A DNA stretch of 21,184 nt from the NCBI GenBank assembly GCA_964384675.1, contig CAYLNK010000087.1:1-21184 (forward strand). Reading direction: 5' to 3'. Every line of letters starts with the position of its first letter. The first letter of the stretch is position 1. The position numbers were made by a program, and so were the translations under genes. A model generated the notes under the pieces. It did not search any database and was not told where the DNA came from. It was given only the letters and a program-made list of their open reading frames with translations. Origin of the DNA: CAYLNK01 sp964384675. GTDB taxonomy: Bacteria > Acidobacteriota > Thermoanaerobaculia > UBA5066. Of this stretch, positions 1 through 5,727 are shown in pieces.

Positions 1-1
1 G

Positions 2-475
2 GCGATGCGCGAGGTGCTGCCGGGCCGGCCGATCGCGGCGCTCCGGCCCATGGACGAGGTGATCGCGCTCTCGGTGGGAGACCGGCGCTTCGTCACGCTC
101 CTCACGTCTCTCTTCGCGCTCCTCGCCGCCGGCCTCGCGGCGCTCGGCGTACACGGCCTCGTCTCGCACTCCGTCGCGCGCCGCTCGCGGGAGATCGGCG
201 TGCGCGTGGCCGTGGGCGCGGACGCGAAGCGGATCGTCGGCCTCGTCGTCGGCGAGGGGCTCCTCCTGGCGGCCGCCGGTGCCGCGGCCGGGAGCGTCCT
301 GGCGCTGGTGGCGGGGCGCCTCCTCCGTTCGCAGCTCTACCAGGTGGGCGCCGCCGACCCGCTCGTGCTCGCCACCACCGTTCTCGCTCTGGGAGCGGTC
401 GTGGTGGCGGCGTCGTGCCCGCCCGCGCTCCGGGCGGCGCGCGTCGACCCCGTGGTGGCGCTCCGCAGCGAGTGA
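2..475 (+). CDS. ABC transporter permease, FtsX/MacB (ADOP-like), 3' end only
   Basis: This is the C-terminal ~157 residues of a MacB/FtsX-type permease; the reading frame runs in from the left edge, so the true start lies outside the window. Visible features are a membrane segment (LLTSLFALLAAGLAALGVHG), the basic cytoplasmic motif SVARRSREIGVRVAVGA that marks the FtsX coupling loop, two further hydrophobic segments, and the typical ending ALRAARVDPVVALRSE. Such permeases work with a MacB-like ATPase in mechanotransmission or efflux. In Acidobacteriota they are often duplicated, stand-alone 'ADOP' proteins of about 800 residues, and the fragment's wording fits that group. The substrate cannot be told. 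The stop at 473-475 is followed by a 109 bp gap to the next gene. Confidence 0.88.
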   Translation, partial: AMREVLPGRPIAALRPMDEVIALSVGDRRFVTLLTSLFALLAAGLAALGVHGLVSHSVARRSREIGVRVAVGADAKRIVGLVVGEGLLLAAAGAAAGSVLALVAGRLLRSQLYQVGAADPLVLATTVLALGAVVVAASCPPALRAARVDPVVALRSE

Positions 476-584
476 AGGTGATCGGCGTCACGGAACGCCT
501 TCGCGGAGCGCCGTCATCCGGCGGCGACACTGCTCGCCGTCGACCTGGCACCGCGGTTGCGATGGGTGTCCGCGGGAGGTTCCC

Positions 585-1067
585 ATGAGCATCAAGACCA
601 TCCACGTCCTCGTCGGCGCCGCGGCCCTCGCCGGGAGCCTCACGGCCTCGGCCCATCCCCCGCTGCCGCCGCTTCCGCCCCTGCCGCCGCTGCCGTCGTT
701 CCACGTCCAGATCGGCGTTCCGCGGCCTCCCGCCTTCCACGTGAGCGGGCGACGGCCGTACTACGACCGATACCGGGACCGCGGGTACTACACCTACCAG
801 TCCGACGCCTACTGCCCCGAGGAGCCGGTGCGGTACGTCGAGGCGTACTACGTCTGCGTCAACCCGCGCCACCACCACGCGCGTCACGACCGCTGGGCCC
901 GCGACTGCTATCGCGACTCGCACCGTCGCGGGTACGCGGTATACGGGAACGGATACCGCGACGACCGTTACGGTGACCGCGACGATCGCTACCGGGATCG
1001 CTACGACCGCCACCGCGACCGTGACGATCGGCACCGGGATCGGCGCGACTGGCGCGACCGTCACTGA
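585..1067 (+). CDS. Secreted Arg/Asp/Tyr-repeat protein of unknown function
   Basis: A 160-residue protein with a signal peptide (MSIKTIHVLVGAAALAGSLTASA), then a proline run (four PPLP-type repeats, residues ~25-37), a middle part with three Cys (DAYCPEE, YVCVN, RDCYR), and a low-complexity tail of RDDRYGD/RDRYDRHRD-type units making up the last ~45 residues. The start is chosen because GGGAGGT at 574-580 sits just before ATG 585 and the signal peptide begins there. The tail alternates Arg and Asp, so it is rich in both charges and could be a flexible polyampholyte or a metal/polyanion-binding surface; that is inference. No family is recognised. A 320-codon antisense frame across it is a shadow caused by the repeated codons. 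Confidence 0.72.
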   Translation: MSIKTIHVLVGAAALAGSLTASAHPPLPPLPPLPPLPSFHVQIGVPRPPAFHVSGRRPYYDRYRDRGYYTYQSDAYCPEEPVRYVEAYYVCVNPRHHHARHDRWARDCYRDSHRRGYAVYGNGYRDDRYGDRDDRYRDRYDRHRDRDDRHRDRRDWRDRH

Positions 1068-1086
1068 CGGCCGGGACAGGTTCCTG

Positions 1087-1115
1087 TTGACGGGAGCGGG
1101 GGCGGGCGGTATCTT
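1087..1115 (+). promoter_or_regulatory. Sigma70-type promoter for the tRNA pair
   Basis: TTGACG (1087-1092) and TATCTT (1110-1115) are separated by exactly 17 nt. Transcription would begin about 1122 and run into tRNA-Val at 1169. It is the best canonical promoter seen in the window. The assignment is by eye. Confidence 0.6.
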
Positions 1116-1168
1116 CCGCGGGCTCCGGAGGAGACTCCGAGCGGATCTTTGCCACCCGTCTCCCGCCC

Positions 1169-1244
1169 GGGAGGTTAGCTCAGCCGGTAGAGCGTCTCCT
1201 TTACACGGAGAATGTCACGGGTTCGAATCCTGTACCTCCCACCA
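1169..1244 (+). tRNA. tRNA-Val (anticodon UAC)
   Basis: A full cloverleaf can be drawn: acceptor GGGAGGT/ACCTCCC, D arm GCTC...GAGC, anticodon stem TCTCC/GGAGA around loop TTTACAC (anticodon TAC, reads GUA), T arm ACGGG-TTCGAAT-CCTGT, discriminator A and an encoded CCA. It is 76 nt long. It lies 57 bp before tRNA-Asp and both are probably made from the promoter at 1087-1115. Confidence 0.97.
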
Positions 1245-1301
1245 GGAGGCGGTTCGTCCCCGGCTCCCTTCCCGGGGCCCACCAGACGCACACCACATCG
1301 C

Positions 1302-1378
1302 GGGGTCGTAGCTCAGTTGGTTAGAGCGCAGGCCTGTCACGCCTGAGGTCGCGGGTTCGAGCCCCGTCGGCCCCGCCA
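1302..1378 (+). tRNA. tRNA-Asp (anticodon GUC)
   Basis: A full cloverleaf can be drawn: acceptor GGGGTCG/CGGCCCC (one T-G pair), D arm GCTC...GAGC, anticodon stem CAGGC/GCCTG around CTGTCAC (anticodon GTC), T arm GCGGG-TTCGAGC-CCCGT, discriminator G and encoded CCA; 77 nt. Its last 27 nt (1352-1378) recur downstream at 1622-1647 and 1893-1918, and its 3' half recurs inverted at 1433-1459 and 1703-1729. Confidence 0.97.
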
Positions 1379-1396
1379 CATTACATTCGAAGGAAG

Positions 1397-1420
1397 CGCC
1401 GGGTTAACACCCGGCGTTTT
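1397..1420 (+). terminator. Rho-independent terminator after tRNA-Asp
   Basis: An 8 bp perfect stem CGCCGGGT/ACCCGGCG with loop TAAC is followed directly by TTTT (1417-1420), 18 nt after the tRNA 3' end. It should end the tRNA transcript. A close copy occurs at 1666-1689. Confidence 0.85.
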
Positions 1421-1430
1421 CATTTGGACC

Positions 1431-1647
1431 GCGGCCGACGGGGCTCAGGACCCGCGACCAGGGGGGTGTGGGGGATTCGCCCCCACCTTCATGACCGTCC
1501 CCAGCGCGCCCCACGCGCGCAGCGCGTTCGTGGCGAGCGAAGCTCGCCGGGCGCGCGGGTTGCGCCTCCGGTTCGCTACGCTCACCTTCGGAAGCGTCCT
1601 CCGCGGCGCGAAGCGCCGCTCCGGGTCGAGCCCCGTCGGCCCCGCCA
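1431..1647. repeat. tRNA-Asp-ended palindromic element, copy A
   Basis: A ~217 bp non-coding element. Its left end (1433-1459) is an inverted copy of the tRNA-Asp T arm/acceptor: GGCCGACGGGGCTC and ACCCGCGACC both match the reverse complement of the tRNA. Its right end (1622-1647) is a direct copy of the last 26-27 nt including CCA, with one T missing from the T loop. The ends are therefore terminal inverted repeats. Inside are further hairpins: GTGGGGG...CCCCCAC near 1468-1485, GCGAGCGAAGCTCGC near 1533, and GCGGCGC-GAA-GCGCCGC at 1603-1619. No open frame looks coding. It could be a MITE-like element, the scar of integration at the tRNA, or an RNA-level structure. Confidence 0.8.
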
Positions 1648-1665
1648 GTTAACATCCGTAGAGAA

Positions 1666-1689
1666 CGCCGGGATAGCACCCGGCGTTTT
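1666..1689 (+). terminator. Second copy of the tRNA-type terminator
   Basis: The stem CGCCGGG/CCCGGCG (1666-1672 with 1679-1685) has loop ATAGCA and is followed by TTTT. It repeats the terminator after tRNA-Asp, including the following CATTTGG, and lies between repeat copies A and B. It is therefore part of a 270 bp duplication unit. Confidence 0.72.
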
Positions 1690-1700
1690 CATTTGGAGAC

Positions 1701-1918
1701 GCGGTCGACGGGGCTCAGGACCCGCGACCAGGGGGGTGTGGGGGATTCGCCCCCACCTTCAAGACGTCCCCCAGCGCGCCCCACGCGCGTAGCGCGTTCG
1801 TGGCGAGCGAAGCTCGCCGGGCGTGCGGGTTGCGCCTCCGGTTCGCTACGCTCACCTTCGGAAGCGTCCTTCGCGGCGCCTGGGCGCCGCTCCGGGTCGA
1901 GCCCCGTCGGCCCCCCCA
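1701..1918. repeat. tRNA-Asp-ended palindromic element, copy B
   Basis: A second copy of the element at 1431-1647, displaced by 270-271 bp and differing at roughly a dozen positions by eye. The inverted tRNA-like end is at 1703-1729 and the direct tRNA 3' end at 1893-1918 (CCCCCCCA where the tRNA has CCCCGCCA). The inner hairpin at 1873-1890 keeps the stem GCGGCGC/GCGCCGC although its loop has changed from GAA to CTGG. After it, TGAACTCGAAGGAAGCG resembles the tRNA downstream sequence at 1380-1397, but no third terminator follows. From 1919 to 2009 I see no further gene or motif. Confidence 0.8.
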
Positions 1919-2009
1919 GCTGAACTCGAAGGAAGCGAAGCGGCTTGTCGCCAACGGCGACAGTGCTGGGTTCCATGCATGGACAACGTGGCATGCTCAC
2001 CCTCCGGAG

Positions 2010-2930
2010 ATGTCGTTGCACACCGTGACTCTCGACGTCGTCCTCGAACGCAAGCACACCGGGTTGCCCGCCTTCGTCGTCGTCCCCGCATCGGCCGTCG
2101 CGACGTGGGCTCTGACCTCGACGACCACCGTCGAGGCGACTCTCGACGGGGTCGTGCTCGGCCGTGTGTCCCTCAAGCGATGGGACGATCAGCGGTGGTT
2201 CCTCGAGCTGCGGCGGGACCGGTTCGAGGCCGTTTCGAAGGCGCTCGGCCAGCGGGCGACCTTGATCCTGGCGCGCGCGTCGACGGAGGTCCCGAAGGAG
2301 CTCCAGGACCTCGTCGACGGGTTCCCCGAGGCTCGCGCCAGGTGGGAGCGGCTCACGGAGGCCCAGAGGCGGGTTCTGCGCGAGGCGGTGCTCGAGCTGA
2401 AGTCGGCAGTCGCCCGCGACCGCCGCGCTCGAAAGGACCTGCTCCCGCCGCCCGGAGAGAGCCCGTCGCGGGTCGCCGGCCTCACCAGCACCCCGCGTTC
2501 GCTGCTCGTGCGCATCGTGGGGAGCCGTCTGCCGGGCCGGCACTGCGGCCCGTACACCCAGGTCCGGGTTGGGCTGGCCGGGCGAGCGGGATGCGATCCC
2601 GACGGCGAGGTCCCCGCGGATGCGCGCGAGGCGGTGTGGGAAACGACGATCGAGGTGCGGGAGAAGGAAGGGGTCCCGGCGTTCAAGGGCGCCGCCGTCA
2701 ACGGCCCGCCCCGTGAGCGGTTCCTCTACCTCACCTGGACGGGCCGCTTCGAAGACCGTCCCGAAGCGATGTTCCGCCGCGCGAAGCTACGCCTCGACGC
2801 GGTCCCCGCACCGACCCTCTCGAAGGCCCTGCGGTCCGGTCGGCTGATCGGGCGGCTCGACCTCACGGCCCCGGACGGGATGCCGGTCTGCGCGTCGGTA
2901 CGTCCGCCCGCCATCGTCTGGTCCGCCTGA
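2010..2930 (+). CDS. DUF1905 / YdeI-OmdA-like / DUF5990-like fusion protein
   Basis: A 306-residue protein. Residues ~8-92 fit a DUF1905 domain (FVVVPASAV..., the strand VEATLDGVVLGRVSL, then WFLELRRDRFEAVSKALG). Residues ~93-147 fit the YdeI/OmpD-associated segment (EVPKELQDLV, then WERLTEAQRRVLREAVLELK and RDRRARKDLL). Residues ~165-306 resemble DUF5990 (LLVRIVGSRLPG, AFKGAAVNGPPRERFLYLTW, and IGRLDLTAPDGMP). These families have no firm biochemical role; OmdA-like proteins have been linked to bacteriocin tolerance. The frame is open back to 1800, but that part is repeat DNA, so the start at ATG 2010 is preferred. GGAG directly abuts it, which is poor spacing, so the start is uncertain. It converges on the DinB-like gene, 32 bp away. 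Confidence 0.72.
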   Translation: MSLHTVTLDVVLERKHTGLPAFVVVPASAVATWALTSTTTVEATLDGVVLGRVSLKRWDDQRWFLELRRDRFEAVSKALGQRATLILARASTEVPKELQDLVDGFPEARARWERLTEAQRRVLREAVLELKSAVARDRRARKDLLPPPGESPSRVAGLTSTPRSLLVRIVGSRLPGRHCGPYTQVRVGLAGRAGCDPDGEVPADAREAVWETTIEVREKEGVPAFKGAAVNGPPRERFLYLTWTGRFEDRPEAMFRRAKLRLDAVPAPTLSKALRSGRLIGRLDLTAPDGMPVCASVRPPAIVWSA

Positions 2931-2962
2931 CGGGAGGGCCCTCGCGCGACCTGTCCCGAGAC

Positions 2963-3559
2963 CTACTTCTTCTCGGGCTCGGCGCCCTTCGACTCGGACT
3001 TCACCTCGGGCTTCGGAGCCGCGGGAGGCGGCTCGCTGGACGGCGGGACCAGGCCCTTCATCCGCATGTACGTGACCATGTTGCCGTAGTGCTCGAAGCC
3101 GTGGCCGACGAGGAGGTCGACCGCGGCGAAGCGGCTCGAGTCCGCACCGAAGAACTTCATCGGCTTGCCGAGGTCGGCGTCGGACAACCCCATGACCTTG
3201 TCGCAGAACGCGTACGAGTCCTTCAGCGCCTTGACCAGGTCGGCCTTCGACGACTTGCCCTTTTCGATCTCGTCGGAGAACTTGAACGGTTCCCCCATCG
3301 CGGCGCGGCACATCGCCATGTTGGAGTCCGCGAGGTGACCGACGAACTGTCCGAAGGTCTTCACCTCCGGCGTCGGCTTGAAGCCGTAGCTCTCCTCCGG
3401 CATCTTCTCGGCGGCGCGGACGTTGATGTCCTTCAGGCGGCCGTAGACCGGGCGGAGGCCCGCCATCGCGGCGTCGGCCGCGGGTTTCGGCTCCTCGGCC
3501 GTTGCGCCGAGCGCCACACAGGACATCATCGCGACGAGGAGAGCTTTCGCTGTTTTCAT
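2963..3559 (-). CDS. Exported DinB-fold protein
   Basis: A 198-residue protein with a signal peptide (MKTAKALLVAMMSCVALGATA) and a DinB/MST-type four-helix bundle. The three metal-ligand histidines of the fold are present: H75 in FVGHLADSN, and H153 and H157 in VGHGFEHYG. The typical ending HYGNMVTYMRMKGLVPPSS is followed by a Pro/Lys/Glu tail (174-198). DinB-fold proteins are metal-binding; some are thiol-dependent transferases. An exported version is likely to act in the periplasm, but the substrate is unknown. Length without signal peptide and tail is normal for the family. The gene stands alone, convergent with the DUF1905-fusion gene and divergent from the rbfA-like/rtcB leader. Confidence 0.85.
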   Translation of the reverse strand: MKTAKALLVAMMSCVALGATAEEPKPAADAAMAGLRPVYGRLKDINVRAAEKMPEESYGFKPTPEVKTFGQFVGHLADSNMAMCRAAMGEPFKFSDEIEKGKSSKADLVKALKDSYAFCDKVMGLSDADLGKPMKFFGADSSRFAAVDLLVGHGFEHYGNMVTYMRMKGLVPPSSEPPPAAPKPEVKSESKGAEPEKK

Positions 3560-3627
3560 GGCCGCTCATCCTAGCCGAAGGAGCCCGGGGACGTCGCGGC
3601 GCGGGTCGGCAGGCTCCGGTCGGATGC

Positions 3628-3633
3628 TAGACT
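3628..3633 (+). promoter_or_regulatory. Possible extended -10 element for the rbfA-like/rtcB operon
   Basis: TGCTAGACT (3625-3633) fits a TG-n-TAnnnT extended -10. No good -35 is visible. Transcription would begin near 3640, just before GGAGGA at 3641-3646, giving the mini-ORF a very short leader. Confidence 0.35.
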
Positions 3634-3653
3634 TGGAGAAGGAGGAGCTTGCT

Positions 3654-3698
3654 ATGTTTGCCTCGAGCACGACACCAGCCCTCCACGTCCGCGCCTAG
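3654..3698 (+). CDS. 14-codon mini-ORF in the operon leader
   Basis: ATG 3654 follows a strong GGAGGA (3641-3646) at 7 nt and encodes MFASSTTPALHVRA before TAG at 3696-3698. Its last codons lie inside the left arm of an 11 bp inverted repeat (3683-3693), which a ribosome translating the end of this ORF would unfold. This is the geometry of an attenuator leader peptide or translational coupler. There is no run of a single amino acid that names an effector. It may simply be a chance ORF; the RBS is the best argument for it. Confidence 0.35.
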   Translation: MFASSTTPALHVRA

Positions 3699-3791
3699 AG
3701 ACCGCCCCCTCCCCGGAGCGGATCACGCGGACGTGGCACTGAACCCGCGGCGCCATCGCCGCCGGCGTACTGAACAGCCACACCGCGGGTT
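3683..3791 (+). promoter_or_regulatory. Structured leader: two strong hairpins before the rbfA-like gene
   Basis: CCACGTCCGCG (3683-3693) is perfectly complementary to CGCGGACGTGG (3726-3736), and AACCCGCGG (3742-3750) to CCGCGGGTT (3783-3791). CCGCG and CGCGG cores are shared by the two hairpins, so alternative pairing between them is possible. The second hairpin ends 10 nt before the AGGAG of the rbfA-like gene. Neither is followed by a T-run, so translational control or a Rho-type mechanism is more likely than an intrinsic terminator; this is inference. Confidence 0.5.
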
Positions 3792-3810
3792 GATCCCCGC
3801 CAGGAGCACC

Positions 3811-4134
3811 ATGACCGCACGTCGTGACGCGGCGCGTGAAGGATTCCGCCTCGAGCGGATCCGGAACGCCGTCGCGGAGGCGCTGGAGCTGACCCTGCTT
3901 CCAGGCCTCGCAGACCCGGAGCTCCGGGATCTGCACGTCTTCCACGTCGAGGTCGCCAGGGGCCTCGCTTCCATCAACGTCCTGCTCACCAGCGAGAACG
4001 CCCCGTGCGCCGAGAGATCTCGCGAGAGCGTGGCCGCCGCGCTGAAGCGCGCGGAGCCTCACGTACGCGCCGCGCTCGCCGAGATGCTGCTGATCAAGAA
4101 GATGCCCTCCTTGACGTTGAGGGTCCTCGGGTGA
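3811..4134 (+). CDS. Short RbfA-like protein (ribosome-binding factor A family)
   Basis: A 107-residue protein that follows RbfA from end to end: RLERIRNAVAEALELTL at residues 13-29, DPELRDLHVFHVEV (35-48), the Ala-rich helix with RAEPHVRAALAEML (80-93), and IKKMPSLTLRV (95-105). RbfA is a KH-type protein that binds the 30S subunit and helps mature the 16S rRNA 3' region. This copy stops right after the last strand and lacks the ~15-25-residue tail of usual RbfA (about 120-133 residues). The start is ATG 3811 with AGGAG at 3802-3806; the frame is open back to 3649, but that stretch is the hairpin leader. It overlaps rtcB by 4 nt (GTGA), so translation is coupled. It may be a dedicated paralog, since housekeeping rbfA usually lies near infB/truB, which are not here. 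Confidence 0.75.
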   Translation: MTARRDAAREGFRLERIRNAVAEALELTLLPGLADPELRDLHVFHVEVARGLASINVLLTSENAPCAERSRESVAAALKRAEPHVRAALAEMLLIKKMPSLTLRVLG

Positions 4135-5264
4135 GGGTCCTCTTCGAGCCACCTCAACGGGTTCCGATCCACCTCTTCGCGAATGTCGTCGACCGCGAGT
4201 CCGAGCGCCGCCTGCGGCGCCTGGCGACGCTGGATCACGTCTCCGGACCGATCGCCGTCCTCCCGGACGTCCACCCGGCCGGAGAATCGGTCGTCGGGAC
4301 CGTGGTCGTCTCGACGGATGCCCTCTACCCCACCCTGATCGGTGACGACATCGGATGCGGAATGGCCTCGGCGCGTCTGCCGCTCGACGCATCGTCGCTC
4401 GAGCGGGCCGATTGGGAACGAGTCCTCGCCCGCATCGCGGACCTGGTTCCGTCCGGCCGGAGAACGCGCTCCCGTTCCCGGCCGCTTCCCGGTTCCCTCC
4501 TCGCGCCGCCGCTCTCGACGAGGGCCCTCGACCACGAGCGAGAGCGGGTCGGGGCCTGGCAGTTCGCCACGCTGGGAGAGGGAAACCACTTCCTGGAGCT
4601 GCAGCGAGATCCCGACGACCGCGTCTGGATCACCGTTCACAGCGGGTCCCGCGGGATCGGCGGGGCCATCTCCCGTCACCACGCCGGCTCCGCCCCGGAA
4701 CGCGATCATGGCTGGCCCCTCCTGCCGTTGAGGTCGGCGGCCGGGCAGCGCTTCCTGATGGATCAGGCGTGGGCTCTTCACTACGCGGCCGCGAGCCGGT
4801 CGGCGATGCTCGAAGCCGCCGCGGGGATCCTCGCGAGCGGCGCCGAGCTCGAGCCGCGATTCGACGTCACGCACAACGCGGTGTCGCTGGAGTCTCACCT
4901 CGGCGTCGACGTCGCGGTCCACAGGAAGGGCGCGATGCCCACCCCGCTCGGCGGGCTCGGCATCGTGCCCGGCTCGATGGGCACGGCGAGCTACATCGTC
5001 GAGGGGCTCGGAGCGGCCGCCTCGTACACGTCCTGCTCCCACGGTGCGGGACGCCTCCTCACGCGAGCGGAGGCCCGCCGGCGCATATCCGTTGCAGAGC
5101 TGCGACGGCGCATGGCCCATGTCGTCTACCGGCCCGGCACCGAGGCCTCGCTCGTCGAGGAGGCTCCCCAGGCGTACAAGGACGTCCGGGAGGTGCTGAG
5201 CCTCCAGGCTGACCTGGTCGTTCCGCGCCTCCGCCTCACGCCGCTCGCGGTCCTCAAGGGCTGA
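4131..5264 (+). CDS. rtcB: RtcB-family RNA ligase
   Basis: A 377-residue RtcB ligase, which joins RNA ends carrying 2',3'-cyclic or 3'-phosphate to 5'-OH ends using GTP and Mn2+. The active-site residues are present: D73 and C76 in GDDIGCGM, N152 and H153 in GEGNHFLEL, H170 in VHSGSRGIGG, H248 in THNA, and the guanylylated histidine H304 in SCSHGAGR. The usual DVHxGKG is DVHPAGESVVG here. It is shorter than E. coli RtcB (408 residues), closer to the length of the RtcB class coupled to release factor H. The start is GTG 4131, overlapping the stop of the rbfA-like gene. The frame is open back to 4005, but that part overlaps the rbfA-like gene. Product identity is firm; the physiological substrate (tRNA, 16S rRNA or other) is not known. 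Confidence 0.93.
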   Translation: MRVLFEPPQRVPIHLFANVVDRESERRLRRLATLDHVSGPIAVLPDVHPAGESVVGTVVVSTDALYPTLIGDDIGCGMASARLPLDASSLERADWERVLARIADLVPSGRRTRSRSRPLPGSLLAPPLSTRALDHERERVGAWQFATLGEGNHFLELQRDPDDRVWITVHSGSRGIGGAISRHHAGSAPERDHGWPLLPLRSAAGQRFLMDQAWALHYAAASRSAMLEAAAGILASGAELEPRFDVTHNAVSLESHLGVDVAVHRKGAMPTPLGGLGIVPGSMGTASYIVEGLGAAASYTSCSHGAGRLLTRAEARRRISVAELRRRMAHVVYRPGTEASLVEEAPQAYKDVREVLSLQADLVVPRLRLTPLAVLKG

Positions 5265-5302
5265 GCGCGGCAGGGCATACGATCGCCGCGGGAGGAACCT
5301 GG

Positions 5303-5716
5303 ATGATCGACGACGCTCGCCCCCCCAGGCACCGCTGGACCACCGCCCCCGTCTTCATCGTCGACGACGTCGTCGCGAGCGCCGGGTTCTACCGGGACAA
5401 GCTCGGCTTTCACTTCGACCGCATCTGGGGCGAGCCCCCGTGCTTCTGCATGGTGCACCGCGGGGGCGTGACCCTCATGCTGAGCCAGCCGGAGGGGAAG
5501 GGCGGGATGCGCCCCAACCGCCTGGCGGACCCGCACGGCGAGATGTGGGACGCCTACGTCTGGATCGACGACGCCGACGCCCTGCACGCCGAGTACGCGG
5601 CGAAGGGCGTGAAGATCACCCGCGGACTCTGCGACCAGCCGTACGGCAACCGCGACTTCGACGTCGAGGACTGCAACGGCTATCGCCTCTGCTTCGGGCA
5701 CGACGTCACCAGGTAG
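5303..5716 (+). CDS. VOC-superfamily (glyoxalase/bleomycin-resistance-like) protein
   Basis: A 137-residue protein with the paired beta-alpha-beta-beta-beta layout of vicinal-oxygen-chelate proteins: APVFIVDDVVASAGFYRDKLGF (residues ~16-37), a VTLMLSQPEG strand, then DAYVWIDDADALHAEY and the ending RDFDVEDCNGYRLCFGHD. The first strand has no His where glyoxalase I has a metal ligand, so it may be a binding or resistance-type member instead of a metal enzyme. Substrate unknown. ATG 5303 follows GGAGGA (5291-5296). It begins 38 bp after rtcB, in the same direction, with a possible -10 (TACGAT, 5278-5283) in between. It converges on the nucleotidyltransferase-like gene, 11 bp away. Confidence 0.87.
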   Translation: MIDDARPPRHRWTTAPVFIVDDVVASAGFYRDKLGFHFDRIWGEPPCFCMVHRGGVTLMLSQPEGKGGMRPNRLADPHGEMWDAYVWIDDADALHAEYAAKGVKITRGLCDQPYGNRDFDVEDCNGYRLCFGHDVTR

Positions 5717-5727
5717 CGGCCGGAGCG

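Noticed and set aside
102..1064. 320-codon minus-strand frame with Val-rich repeats
   Set aside because: Antisense reading of the RD-repeat gene and the permease end; its regularity comes from the coding repeats on the plus strand.
1255..1280. CCCCGG/CCGGGG hairpin between the two tRNAs as a terminator
   Set aside because: The stem is short, there is no T-run, and tRNA-Asp has no clear promoter of its own, so read-through from tRNA-Val is more likely.
1400..1920. Possible CRISPR array
   Set aside because: The repeat unit is ~217-270 bp with only two copies; there are no short repeats with unique spacers and no cas genes.
1800..2009. 70-codon N-terminal extension of the DUF1905 fusion
   Set aside because: It is encoded by repeat copy B and its Arg-rich product is the same kind of shadow seen in copy A; domain similarity begins only after M at 2010.
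2934..2943. GAGGGCCCTC palindrome between convergent genes as a terminator
   Set aside because: It has no loop as a hairpin and no T-run; at this GC content such 10 bp palindromes are expected by chance.
4005..4130. Longer N terminus of RtcB
   Set aside because: This stretch is the other frame of the rbfA-like gene and is Arg-rich; the GTG at 4131 begins the conserved sequence with a coupling overlap.
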